The translations under genes were made by a program, and so were the position numbers. A stretch of 23,662 nt of DNA. Source: Bacteroidales bacterium (GTDB lineage Bacteria > Bacteroidota > Bacteroidia > Bacteroidales > Muribaculaceae). Under the pieces are notes generated by a model. The model searched no databases and was not told the DNA's origin. It saw nothing but the letters and a program-made list of their open reading frames with translations. The stretch is taken from assembly GCA_019416285.1 (NCBI GenBank), contig DXXM01000044.1, positions 1-23,662 on the forward strand, in the 5' to 3' direction. Shown here piece after piece: positions 7,113-14,704 of the stretch (the stretch's first letter is position 1; every line of letters begins with the position of its first letter).

Positions 7113-8168
7113 TCAATAGTTCCACTGGCAGGCGACCATACGGAGGTTGTCGCAGGCGATGGTACGGAGGTCGGTGATGGTGTTGAAACGGCAGTTGATG
7201 TAGACAAGTGCCTGGTCAAACGATACATCGAGCATGGTGAGCTGGTTGTTGTTGCAGAGGAGTCGCTGGAGGAAGGTCTGGTTGGAGAGATCCAGTGAGG
7301 TCAGGTCGTTGTAGGAGCAGTCGACATACTGGAGGTTGGGGCAGCTCTCTACGGAGAGTGTGGTCAGGTCATTGTAAGAGCAAACGAGGTCGAGAAGAGC
7401 GTTGCAGTTACGGACGCCGAGTGTGGTCATGTTGTTGTCGGAGCAGATGAGAGTGGCGAGCGAGGGGAGACCGGAAACGATGAAGTTGGCAATCTCATTG
7501 TCGTCGACATTCAGGTTCTGAAGGCTCTCGACACCGGCAAGCTGAAGCGCGGTGAGCTTGTTGTAGCCGCAGTAGAGGTTCTTAAGAGCGGTGCAACCCG
7601 ACACGTTCAGATATTCGAGGTGACAGCCCTGGCAGTTGAGGGTCTTGAGTGTGGTGCTGTTGGCGATGTTGAGTTCGGCGAACAGGTTGTTTGACACATT
7701 CAGATTCTCAAGCATCGGAGTGTCGGAGATAGTGATGTCGGTAAGACGGTTCTTGTAGACAGAAACTTTCTGCAGGTTGGTGCATCCGGCGAAGTCCACT
7801 TCAGTCAGCTTGTTGCGGCCTGCGTTGAGTTCCGACAACTGCGGACATCCGGCCACTGTCAGCGAGGTAAGTTCATTTCTTGATACATCTACTTTGGTAA
7901 GTGACTTGAAGTTGGAGAGATTAAGCGAACCTCCCAGTTTCTTGTCTTTCCATTCGATAGCTGTCACGTGACCGTTTTCTACGGTGATACCCTCGATTGA
8001 GGCAATCGCATTGATATCGGAAACTTTGAGTGCAGAAGCATTGGTTCCCTCTTTGGCGGGCTCAGATAAGAAAGCCTTCAACTGTTTGGCTTCGTTCTTG
8101 TCAAGATTCTGAGCAAATGCAGACATGCCACCCAGCATAACTGCAATGATTAATAACGCTTTTTTCAT
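7113..8168 (-). CDS. Secreted leucine-rich-repeat protein
   Basis: This 351-residue protein has a signal peptide (MKKALLIIAVMLGGMSAFAQ, cleavage after Ala19). A short non-repeat region (~21-75) follows, then about 12 consecutive leucine-rich repeats of 21 residues to the C-terminus. The unit approximates LxxLxCxxNxLTxLDVSxCxx, as in NLQYVDCSYNDLTSLDLSNQ. Cys and Asn recur at fixed positions, including YVDCSYNDL, LICSDNN and LVCSYND. Such solenoids usually bind proteins, and in Bacteroidetes they are common on the cell surface or secreted. No type IX sorting domain or membrane anchor is present, so the protein should be periplasmic or released. It lies 192 bp downstream of dnaB on the same strand and is probably transcribed separately. 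Its partner is unknown. Confidence 0.88.
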   Translation of the reverse strand: MKKALLIIAVMLGGMSAFAQNLDKNEAKQLKAFLSEPAKEGTNASALKVSDINAIASIEGITVENGHVTAIEWKDKKLGGSLNLSNFKSLTKVDVSRNELTSLTVAGCPQLSELNAGRNKLTEVDFAGCTNLQKVSVYKNRLTDITISDTPMLENLNVSNNLFAELNIANSTTLKTLNCQGCHLEYLNVSGCTALKNLYCGYNKLTALQLAGVESLQNLNVDDNEIANFIVSGLPSLATLICSDNNMTTLGVRNCNALLDLVCSYNDLTTLSVESCPNLQYVDCSYNDLTSLDLSNQTFLQRLLCNNNQLTMLDVSFDQALVYINCRFNTITDLRTIACDNLRMVACQWNY

Positions 8169-8360
8169 AAAACAATAGTTGGTTTTGTTAATTTTATCTA
8201 TCTAACAAACCGTGTTCGGGAAAAGTTTTATGAATTTTAAGCAATCATTACCACAGCTATCTGAGGGGCAGTTTTTTTACAAATATTTTTTCGGCTGTTA
8301 AAAGCGTACCCTATCAGTCGACAGCCGGAACCACCATGAAAGAGGGGAAAAGCACAGAGG

Positions 8361-9926
8361 TCAGAAGGGAGCCACGTCATCGGAAGTAGCGCCGAGAATA
8401 TCGGCCGAACCGCCGCTGAAGGGACTCGACGGAGCAAAGGCGCCACCGCCCATATCGTCGTCGCCGGAGTTGAGACGCGACACTTTCGAGCCGCTCGCCA
8501 TTTCAGTCTCGCCATCCCAGTTCTCGAAACGGGCATAGCGCGATTTGAAGCGCATCTTCACATCGTCCACTCGGCCGCTACGGTGCTTGGCCACGATAAA
8601 TTCGGCCAGACCGCGGATGTCGTTGCCGGCAGCGTCCTGACCCGAGCGAAGATAGTATTCCGGACGGTGGATGAAGCAGACAATGTCGGCATCCTGCTCT
8701 ATCGCACCCGATTCACGGAGGTCGCTCAGCTGCGGACGTTTGCCGTCCTTGCTGTCGGCGCCGCGCGACTCAACGCTTCGGTTAAGCTGGGAAAGCGCCA
8801 CGATGGGGATGTTGAGTTCCTTGGCAAGCTGCTTGAGAGAACGTGAAATCATTGACACCTCCTGCTCGCGCGAACCGAACTTCATACCCGAGGCGTTCAT
8901 GAGCTGAAGGTAGTCGATGATGATAAAGGAAACATTGTGTTCGCGCACGAGGCGGCGCGCTTTGGTACGGAGTTCGAAAATCGAGAGTGAGGCCGTGTCG
9001 TCAATATAGAGAGGTGCGCTATAAAGGTTCTTTACCCTCGACATCAGCTGGTCCCACTCCATCTGCGAGAGCTGGCCGCTCTTGATTTTCTCACCCTCGA
9101 TTTCACAGGTGTTCTGAATCAGACGGTTGACAAGCTGGATATTCGACATTTCCAGCGAGAAGATAGCCACCGGAATATTATAGTCGACCGCCATATTCTT
9201 GGCCATAGAAAGCACGAAAGCAGTCTTACCCATGGCAGGACGGGCGGCGATGATGATAAGGTCGCTCCTCTGCCAGCCCGAAGTCAGCTTGTCGAGTTCA
9301 TGATAGCCCGATTCGAGACCTGAGAGACCCGACGTGCGGTTGGCCGCCGTCTGAATCTGCTCGATGGCGGCGTTGATGACGGGGTCAATCTGCGTTACGT
9401 CCTTCTTAACATTGCGCTGCGAAATCTCAAACAGCTTTCCTTCGGCTTCCTGAAGAAGGTCGTCGACGTCGTAGCTCTCGTCGAAAGCCTGCGCCTCAAT
9501 CTGCGAGGCGAACTTGATGAGCTCGCGCGCAAGATATTTCTGAGCCACGATACGCGCGTGAAACTCGACATGGGCACCCGAAGCCACACGCGAGGTAAGC
9601 TCGGAAATGCGCAGAGGGCCGCCGGCGCCTTCGAGTTCGCCCATCAGACGGAGTTTCTCGGTGACTGTGAGCATATCGATGCTCTGCTGGGCGGCGCCGA
9701 GGCTCTGGATTGCGGCATATATCTTCTGATTGGCAGGCTCGTAAAACGATTCTGGCTTCAATATGTCGCAGACCACGGTGTAGGCGTCCTTCTCAAGCAT
9801 GAGCGCGCCGAGCACAGCCTCTTCCAGATCATTATCGCGCGGCGGGATGCGGCCGCCGTGGTCAAAGACTGAGACATGTTCGGGTTTCTGACGTCGCTGA
9901 GACGATGAATAATTATCCTGTGGCAT
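8361..9926 (-). CDS. dnaB: Replicative DNA helicase DnaB
   Basis: The 521-residue hexameric helicase unwinds DNA at the replication fork. The N-terminal primase-binding/collar domain (~30-135) begins PPRDNDLEEAVLGALML. The RecA-like ATPase domain carries Walker A RPAMGKTA (229-236), the catalytic Glu in IFSLEMS (Glu259), Walker B FIIIDYLQLM (334-343), and the late family motif SDLRESGAIEQDADIV (401-416). No intein interrupts it. A Gly/Ser/Asp-rich tail (~480-515) precedes a terminal DDVAPF, typical of Bacteroidetes DnaB. Length is slightly above the ~450-500 residues usual elsewhere because of this tail and the N-terminal extension. It is transcribed divergently from ispE. A minus-strand TACCTTTG box lies 68 bp upstream of the start. 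Confidence 0.97.
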   Translation of the reverse strand: MPQDNYSSSQRRQKPEHVSVFDHGGRIPPRDNDLEEAVLGALMLEKDAYTVVCDILKPESFYEPANQKIYAAIQSLGAAQQSIDMLTVTEKLRLMGELEGAGGPLRISELTSRVASGAHVEFHARIVAQKYLARELIKFASQIEAQAFDESYDVDDLLQEAEGKLFEISQRNVKKDVTQIDPVINAAIEQIQTAANRTSGLSGLESGYHELDKLTSGWQRSDLIIIAARPAMGKTAFVLSMAKNMAVDYNIPVAIFSLEMSNIQLVNRLIQNTCEIEGEKIKSGQLSQMEWDQLMSRVKNLYSAPLYIDDTASLSIFELRTKARRLVREHNVSFIIIDYLQLMNASGMKFGSREQEVSMISRSLKQLAKELNIPIVALSQLNRSVESRGADSKDGKRPQLSDLRESGAIEQDADIVCFIHRPEYYLRSGQDAAGNDIRGLAEFIVAKHRSGRVDDVKMRFKSRYARFENWDGETEMASGSKVSRLNSGDDDMGGGAFAPSSPFSGGSADILGATSDDVAPF

Positions 9927-9994
9927 AGGGTTTGGGACTGTTTAGAGGGAATAAAACGGGGAGAAAGTGGGAGGAGACGGGAGGGTTGACGATA

Positions 9995-10002
9995 CAAAGG
10001 TA
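9995..10002 (-). promoter_or_regulatory. Putative -7 box for dnaB
   Basis: On the minus strand this reads TACCTTTG, a match to TAnnTTTG, 68 bp before the dnaB start. A -33 TTTG at normal spacing is not seen. Confidence 0.55.
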
Positions 10003-10013
10003 CGGATTTTTTA

Positions 10014-10027
10014 GCACCCGAAGGTGC
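10014..10027. promoter_or_regulatory. Small dyad between the dnaB and ispE promoters
   Basis: GCACC-CGAA-GGTGC is a perfect 5-bp dyad lying between the two divergent -7 boxes, in the position of both -33 regions. It could be an operator or a chance palindrome. Confidence 0.3.
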
Positions 10028-10045
10028 GATAATACAAAAAAGCCT

Positions 10046-10053
10046 TAACTTTG
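10046..10053 (+). promoter_or_regulatory. Putative -7 box for ispE
   Basis: TAACTTTG matches TAnnTTTG and lies 24 bp before the ATG at 10078. The same octamer precedes mazG and malQ. Confidence 0.6.
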
Positions 10054-10077
10054 CATCCAGTAACCATCACACCGACC

Positions 10078-10899
10078 ATGATTCTATTTCCAAACGCAAA
10101 AATCAATCTCGGACTCGATATACTGAGAAAACGTCCCGACGGCTACCACGACATAGAGACTGTCATGATACCCGTTGGGTGGCGCGACATACTTGAAATC
10201 GTCCCCGCCAAAGGTGATGAAACCACTATGACCGTGACCGGACGCGAGGTCAACTGTCCGCCCGAAAAGAATCTGGTGATGAAGGCCTACCGCGCACTTT
10301 CGGAAAAGGTGGAGCTACCTCCGGTCGACATCTATCTCCGCAAAATTATTCCTGACGGCGCAGGCATGGGTGGCGGCTCGGCCGACGCAGCCTTCACGCT
10401 CCGCGGGCTCAACGAACTCTTCGCGCTCGGGCTGACCGACGCGGATCTCGCCGAAATCGCCGCCACACTCGGGGCCGACTGCCCGTTTTTCATCTACAAC
10501 CGTCCGATGCTCTGCACCGGCACCGGCACCGACATGGAGAAAATCGACATGGACCTCTCGGGACTCACCGTGGCAATTGTGAAACCGCCCGTGAGCGTCC
10601 CCACAGCCGAGGCCTACCGTCATACCGTCCCGCAATATCCCGCCACGCCGCTCCGGGAGAGCATAAAACTCCCCGTCGGCCTGTGGAACGGACGTGTGAA
10701 AAACGATTTCGAGCCATCGGTGTTTCCAGCCTATCCCGCCGTGGGCGAGATAAAATCGCAGCTCATGGAGGCCGGTTCAGTCTACGCTTCCATGTCAGGC
10801 TCAGGCTCCGCCGTCTACGGACTTTTCGAAAGTGACATTTTGTCAGATTCGCTGACAGAGCGTTTTCAGGGAAATTCGCTCTTCGTGACAAAATTATAG
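10078..10899 (+). CDS. ispE: 4-diphosphocytidyl-2-C-methyl-D-erythritol kinase
   Basis: IspE phosphorylates CDP-methylerythritol with ATP in the cytosolic MEP pathway of isoprenoid synthesis. The 273-residue product has the family start FPNAKINLGLDI (catalytic Lys8), the GHMP-kinase ATP loop PDGAGMGGGSADAAF (92-106), the GADCPFF motif with catalytic Asp134, and the C-terminal glycine motif MSGSGSAVYGLF. ATG 10078 was chosen over a TTG at 10051. The latter lies inside the -7 box, and the ATG gives the usual IspE N-terminus. The gene stands alone after a divergent promoter region shared with dnaB. Confidence 0.95.
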   Translation: MILFPNAKINLGLDILRKRPDGYHDIETVMIPVGWRDILEIVPAKGDETTMTVTGREVNCPPEKNLVMKAYRALSEKVELPPVDIYLRKIIPDGAGMGGGSADAAFTLRGLNELFALGLTDADLAEIAATLGADCPFFIYNRPMLCTGTGTDMEKIDMDLSGLTVAIVKPPVSVPTAEAYRHTVPQYPATPLRESIKLPVGLWNGRVKNDFEPSVFPAYPAVGEIKSQLMEAGSVYASMSGSGSAVYGLFESDILSDSLTERFQGNSLFVTKL

Positions 10900-10957
10900 C
10901 CGCCGGACGCCGCGCGCCGCTTTTTATTGTCAGATTGAACGTTATAGGCTCGAATTT

Positions 10958-10993
10958 GTTGTAAAATTACAACGGATGTTGTCAAAAACATCC
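10958..10993. promoter_or_regulatory. Adjacent dyads upstream of grpE
   Basis: GTTGTAA-AA-TTACAAC (10958-10973) is directly followed by GGATGTT-GTCAAA-AACATCC (10974-10993). Both have perfect 7-bp arms. They lie ~120-150 bp before the grpE start and are not CIRCE (TTAGCACTC-N9-GAGTGCTAA). They might bind a regulator of the chaperone operon or form part of the ispE 3' end. Neither role is shown by the sequence. Confidence 0.3.
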
Positions 10994-11109
10994 CGTCTGA
11001 AGGCCTCCGGCGCGCTTATGCGGCGAGTTTGGCAACCTTTTTGAGAGATGTTTACCGATAGGCATCAGCCGTCAAGACCACGATTAATCGAAAAAACTAC
11101 ATATATATT

Positions 11110-11730
11110 ATGAGCCACAAGCACAATAATCATCAGAATAACGCTCCGCGTCCCGACGAAGCGCCCGAGGAAGGCGCAGTGCTCGACGATGTGCAGGAGG
11201 CATTTGACGAACAGAACTCCACCGAGGACGAAGAGAATGAAATGATCAACCAGCAGCTTTCGGATATCGACGCCCTCACCAAGCAGCTCCAGGAGACTCA
11301 GGAGCAGCTTGCGAAGGAAAAGAAAGAATATCTTTTCCTCATGGCCGAGTTCGACAACTTCCGCAAGCGCACCGTGAAAGAGAAATCCGACATCATCAAA
11401 AATGCGGCCGAGAGCGTGCTCAAAGGGCTTCTCCCCATTGTCGACGATTTCGAGCGCGGCATCGAGGCAAGCGCCAAGACCGACGACCCCGCGTCGATCC
11501 GTCAGGGCATGGAGCTCATCTATCAGAAGCTTGTAAAATTCCTGGCTTCAAACGGTGTGAAACCCATCGAAAGTACCGGCAAGCCGTTTGACGCCGAACT
11601 TCACGAGGCCATAGCGATGGTGCCCGTGACCGACGAGTCGCAGAAAGGCATCGTCATCGACACCCCCACAAAGGGCTATACTATCAACGACAAAGTGCTC
11701 CGCCATGCTAAAGTGGCTGTGGGGCAGTAA
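11110..11730 (+). CDS. grpE: Nucleotide exchange factor GrpE
   Basis: GrpE releases ADP from DnaK in the cytosolic Hsp70 cycle. The 206-residue product has a charged, Asn/His/Glu-rich, probably disordered N-terminus (1-45). A long coiled coil (~50-95, QLSDIDALTKQLQETQEQLA) leads into EYLFLMAEFDNFRKRTVKEK. The C-terminal beta domain contains the family motif near the end, KPFDAELHEAIAMVP, followed by GIVIDTPTKGYTINDKVLRHAKVAVGQ-type strands. The length is typical. dnaJ starts 14 bp after the grpE stop, so the two form an operon. dnaK is not in the window. No -33/-7 promoter of good quality was found in the 210-bp leader. Confidence 0.95.
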   Translation: MSHKHNNHQNNAPRPDEAPEEGAVLDDVQEAFDEQNSTEDEENEMINQQLSDIDALTKQLQETQEQLAKEKKEYLFLMAEFDNFRKRTVKEKSDIIKNAAESVLKGLLPIVDDFERGIEASAKTDDPASIRQGMELIYQKLVKFLASNGVKPIESTGKPFDAELHEAIAMVPVTDESQKGIVIDTPTKGYTINDKVLRHAKVAVGQ

Positions 11731-11744
11731 GCAGCAAGTGATTA

Positions 11745-12908
11745 ATGGCAACTAAAAGAGATTACTACGAAGTGCTTGGAGTCGACAAAAATGCCGACGA
11801 AAAGACTATAAAAAGCGCCTATCGCAAAAAGGCCATCCAGTATCACCCGGACAAAAATCCGGGCGACAAGGAAGCCGAAGAGAAGTTCAAGGAGGCGGCT
11901 GAGGCATACGACGTGCTCTCAAATCCCGAGAAACGCGCCAAGTATGACCAGTTCGGCCACAACATGGGCCCGCAGGGATTCCCTGGCGGTGGAGGCGGAT
12001 TCCACACCGGCGGATTCTCTATGGAGGACATCTTCTCGCAGTTCGGCGACATATTCGGCGGAGGCTTCGGCAACATGGGCGGTTTCGAGACCGCCGGTGG
12101 CCGCACCCGTCGCCGTCAGCGCCGCGGTTCCGACCTGCGCATAAAGGTCAAGATGACCCTTGCTGAAATAGCAACCGGCGTCACCAAGACCCTCAAGATA
12201 CCGACTCTCGTCAAAGACACCCACTGCGACGGCACAGGCGCCAAGGACGGCACCGCCTTCTCTACCTGCCCCACATGCGGCGGTTCGGGAACAGTGCTTC
12301 GGCAGCAGCAGACACTTTTCGGCCTCTCGCAGTCAGCCGTAGAGTGCCCGCAGTGTAAGGGCGAAGGCAAAATCATCACTGATAAGTGTAGCTACTGTCA
12401 GGGCGAGGGAGTGGTCCGCGAGGACCGCACCGTCACCTTCACCATACCGGCAGGTGTGGCCGACGGTCAGACACTCACTGTAAAGGGTCAGGGCAACGCC
12501 GCCATCCACGGCGGTGTCAACGGCGACCTTCTCGTGGTGATTGAGGAAATCAAGAATCCCGAGCTTATCCGCGACGGCAACGACGTCATCTACAACCTGA
12601 TGCTCGACATCCCGACAGCTGCCCTCGGCGGAGCCGTCGAAGTCCCGACCATCACCGGACGCGCCCGTCTGAAAATTCCGGCAGGCACACAGCCCGGCAA
12701 GGTGCTCCGTCTGCGCAGCAAAGGTCTCCCCTCGACCGAAGGCTACGGCACCGGCGACGAGCTTATCAACGTGATGGTCTACATCCCCGAAAACCTCACC
12801 GACGAAGAGCGCAAGACTATCGAATCGCTTCAGGGCAAACCGAACATGACACCCAACGAATCGACCAAAAACCGCATCTTCAGCAAACTCCGCCACATTT
12901 TTGAATAA
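11745..12908 (+). CDS. dnaJ: Chaperone DnaJ (Hsp40), one zinc ligand missing
   Basis: DnaJ delivers substrates to DnaK and stimulates its ATPase. The 387-residue type I protein has a J domain (1-70) with HPD at 34-36, a Gly/Phe-rich linker (~71-118), a zinc-finger region, and two C-terminal substrate-binding domains ending KIFSKLRHIFE-like. Canonical DnaJ carries four CxxCxGxG motifs. Motifs 2-4 are intact (CPTCGGSG 175-182, CPQCKGEG 201-208, CSYCQGEG 215-222). Motif 1 reads DTHCDGTG (158-165), with Asp158 in place of the first Cys. This leaves zinc centre I with Cys161, Cys215 and Cys218 plus a possible Asp or His160 ligand. The gene is otherwise intact and follows grpE by 14 bp. A terminator follows the stop. 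Confidence 0.96.
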   Translation: MATKRDYYEVLGVDKNADEKTIKSAYRKKAIQYHPDKNPGDKEAEEKFKEAAEAYDVLSNPEKRAKYDQFGHNMGPQGFPGGGGGFHTGGFSMEDIFSQFGDIFGGGFGNMGGFETAGGRTRRRQRRGSDLRIKVKMTLAEIATGVTKTLKIPTLVKDTHCDGTGAKDGTAFSTCPTCGGSGTVLRQQQTLFGLSQSAVECPQCKGEGKIITDKCSYCQGEGVVREDRTVTFTIPAGVADGQTLTVKGQGNAAIHGGVNGDLLVVIEEIKNPELIRDGNDVIYNLMLDIPTAALGGAVEVPTITGRARLKIPAGTQPGKVLRLRSKGLPSTEGYGTGDELINVMVYIPENLTDEERKTIESLQGKPNMTPNESTKNRIFSKLRHIFE

Positions 12909-12937
12909 TAAGTTTAGAGATTCATTTAAATTTTACG

Positions 12938-12983
12938 TTCCTGTAAAAACTGGCCACCACAGTTTTTACAGGAATTTTCTTTT
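12938..12983 (+). terminator. Rho-independent terminator after dnaJ
   Basis: A 15-bp perfect stem (12938-12952 with 12960-12974) with a 7-nt loop GCCACCA is followed directly by TTTTCTTTT. It ends the grpE-dnaJ operon just before the mazG promoter. Confidence 0.9.
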
Positions 12984-12998
12984 GTGGGATTGATTTTG

Positions 12999-13006
12999 TA
13001 ACTTTG
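12999..13006 (+). promoter_or_regulatory. Putative -7 box for mazG
   Basis: TAACTTTG, identical to the ispE and malQ boxes, lies 21 bp before the mazG ATG. A -33 box at normal spacing is unclear because the terminator occupies that region. Confidence 0.6.
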
Positions 13007-13027
13007 CGCTTATAAATAAAATAAACA

Positions 13028-13810
13028 ATGCACACACGCCAAGAAAAAATAGAAGCGCTCGGACGGGTGATTGACACCCTCGACATACTGCGCGTCAAAT
13101 GTCCCTGGGACGCAAAACAGACCAACGAATCCCTCAGGGCAAATACCATCGAGGAGGTCTACGAACTCTGCGACGCCCTCATCAACTCCGACGACGCCAA
13201 TATCCGCAAGGAGCTCGGCGACGTCCTGCTCCACGTGCTTTTCTATGCCAAAATCGGTGAGGAGAAAGGCGCTTTCGACATCGCCGACGTCTGCGACGCC
13301 CTCAATACCAAACTCATCTTCCGCCACCCCCACGTGTTCGGCGACACCAGTGTGAGCTCCACCGACGACGTGCTCAAGAACTGGGAGGAACTGAAGCTGA
13401 AGGAAAAGGGTGGCAACAAGACCGTGCTTTCAGGTGTACCCACCGCGCTCCCCGCAATAATCAAGGCCGACCGCATCCAGGAGAAAGCCGCCAATGTGGG
13501 CTTCGACTGGGAAAAGCCCGAACAGGTCTGGGACAAGGTCCGCGAGGAGATGGCCGAGTTTGAAGAGACCGTAGCCGAGAAATCACCCGAAAGGATGGAG
13601 GAAGAGATGGGCGACCTGCTTTTCAGCGTGGTCAACGCGGCCCGGCTCTATAAAATCAATCCGGAAAACGCTCTTGAAAAAACCAACAGGAAATTTATCA
13701 GCCGCTTCAACTATCTTGAAAAGAGAGCCCATGAGCTCAACAAACCGCTCAAGGAAATGACTCTCGCGGAGATGGATGCCATCTGGGAAGAAGCCAAACA
13801 CCTCAAATAA
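13028..13810 (+). CDS. mazG: Nucleoside triphosphate pyrophosphohydrolase MazG
   Basis: MazG hydrolyses (d)NTPs to the monophosphate and pyrophosphate, cleansing damaged nucleotides and modulating stress. The 260-residue product has the E. coli-type double domain. The first (about 15-115) begins with the family hallmark LRVKCPWDAKQTNESLRANT, then metal-binding EExxE (Glu42, 43, 46) and ExxD in KELGDVLLHV (Glu62, Asp65). The second (~150-240) repeats this with EEMAEFEETVAE and EEEMGDLLFSVVNAARL. Both acidic sets are intact. The gene has its own promoter right after the dnaJ terminator. It is followed after 21 bp by a nuclease-fold gene, probably co-transcribed. Confidence 0.95.
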   Translation: MHTRQEKIEALGRVIDTLDILRVKCPWDAKQTNESLRANTIEEVYELCDALINSDDANIRKELGDVLLHVLFYAKIGEEKGAFDIADVCDALNTKLIFRHPHVFGDTSVSSTDDVLKNWEELKLKEKGGNKTVLSGVPTALPAIIKADRIQEKAANVGFDWEKPEQVWDKVREEMAEFEETVAEKSPERMEEEMGDLLFSVVNAARLYKINPENALEKTNRKFISRFNYLEKRAHELNKPLKEMTLAEMDAIWEEAKHLK

Positions 13811-13831
13811 AACGGCCCCTCCCCACTGACC

Positions 13832-14605
13832 ATGAACTATAACGAACTCAACGCACATCCGCGCGACCCTTATCTCAAATTCGACCCCGAGAGCCACACC
13901 TACACTCTCGGTGACCGCGTACTTCTTTCTGTAACCAATATCGTCGAGGACTGTTTCCCGAAATTCGATGCCGACTACTGGGCGCTCCGCAAAGCTCCGG
14001 GCATGGGCATGACTCCCGACGAGCTCAAAGCCCGGTGGGAGGCCAACGCAACCCGCTCGCGCTCACTCGGCACGGAGATGCACGAGAAAATCGAGCGCTA
14101 TTATCTCGGGGAGGATTCCGGCGACGACGGCGACGCCTTCACCCTATTCCGCCACTTTGCAGCAGCCGAGAAGCTCTATCCCTACCGGACAGAGTGGCGC
14201 ATATACATGGAGGAATACGGCGTGGCCGGAACTCTCGACTTCCTTGAGCGCAGACCCGACGGCACCTTCAATATCTATGACTGGAAACGCTCGAAGAAAC
14301 TGATTGCCGCCGACGGCTCTATCGAAACCACCAACCGCTACGGCAAACGGGGTTTCTTCCCGGTCAACCACCTCGATGACTGCTCCTACCACCACTATGC
14401 CCTCCAGCTGAGCATCTACCGCTACATACTTGAGCATTGCTATGGCATCCGGGTGAGCAATCTGAAACTCGGAGTCTTTCATCCGGACTATTCGCTGGCC
14501 TACATCATTCCGGTGCCTTATCTCTGCCACGAAGCAGAGACAGTGCTCCGCAACCATGCGGCAAAATGGCGCGTGGCGCTTGAAAAAGAGAATGTGATAT
14601 ATTAA
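13832..14605 (+). CDS. PD-(D/E)XK superfamily nuclease (RecB/Cas4-like)
   Basis: This 257-residue protein shows the RecB-family nuclease order of motifs. These are a helix with GTEMHEKIERYY (His84), a variable region, the core YGVAGTLDFLERRPDGTFNIYDWKRSKK with Asp136, Asp150 and Lys152 (the D...DxK catalytic set), and a downstream QLSIYRYIL (Gln192, Tyr196, the QxxxY motif). It therefore most likely cuts DNA with two metal ions. It lacks the clustered cysteines of the Cas4 and AddB iron-sulphur type, has no helicase domain, and no CRISPR genes are near. The 21-bp gap from mazG suggests an operon. Its actual DNA substrate is unknown. Pfam would likely place it with the PD-(D/E)XK families. Confidence 0.8.
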   Translation: MNYNELNAHPRDPYLKFDPESHTYTLGDRVLLSVTNIVEDCFPKFDADYWALRKAPGMGMTPDELKARWEANATRSRSLGTEMHEKIERYYLGEDSGDDGDAFTLFRHFAAAEKLYPYRTEWRIYMEEYGVAGTLDFLERRPDGTFNIYDWKRSKKLIAADGSIETTNRYGKRGFFPVNHLDDCSYHHYALQLSIYRYILEHCYGIRVSNLKLGVFHPDYSLAYIIPVPYLCHEAETVLRNHAAKWRVALEKENVIY

Positions 14606-14704
14606 AATTAGTTAAATCCGGCGTAACAAAGACACTTTTCAGAATAATCCGCGTCTAAATTTTAAAGAAATAAATCATTCATTATACTTATTTAATCATT
14701 CATC

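Noticed and set aside
11028..11060. TTTG...TACCGATA as a grpE promoter
   Set aside because: Spacing is right, but the second box misses the TTTG half of the consensus, so I do not annotate it.
13832..14605. Cas4 identity for the nuclease gene
   Set aside because: No clustered iron-sulphur cysteines and no CRISPR array or cas genes in the window.
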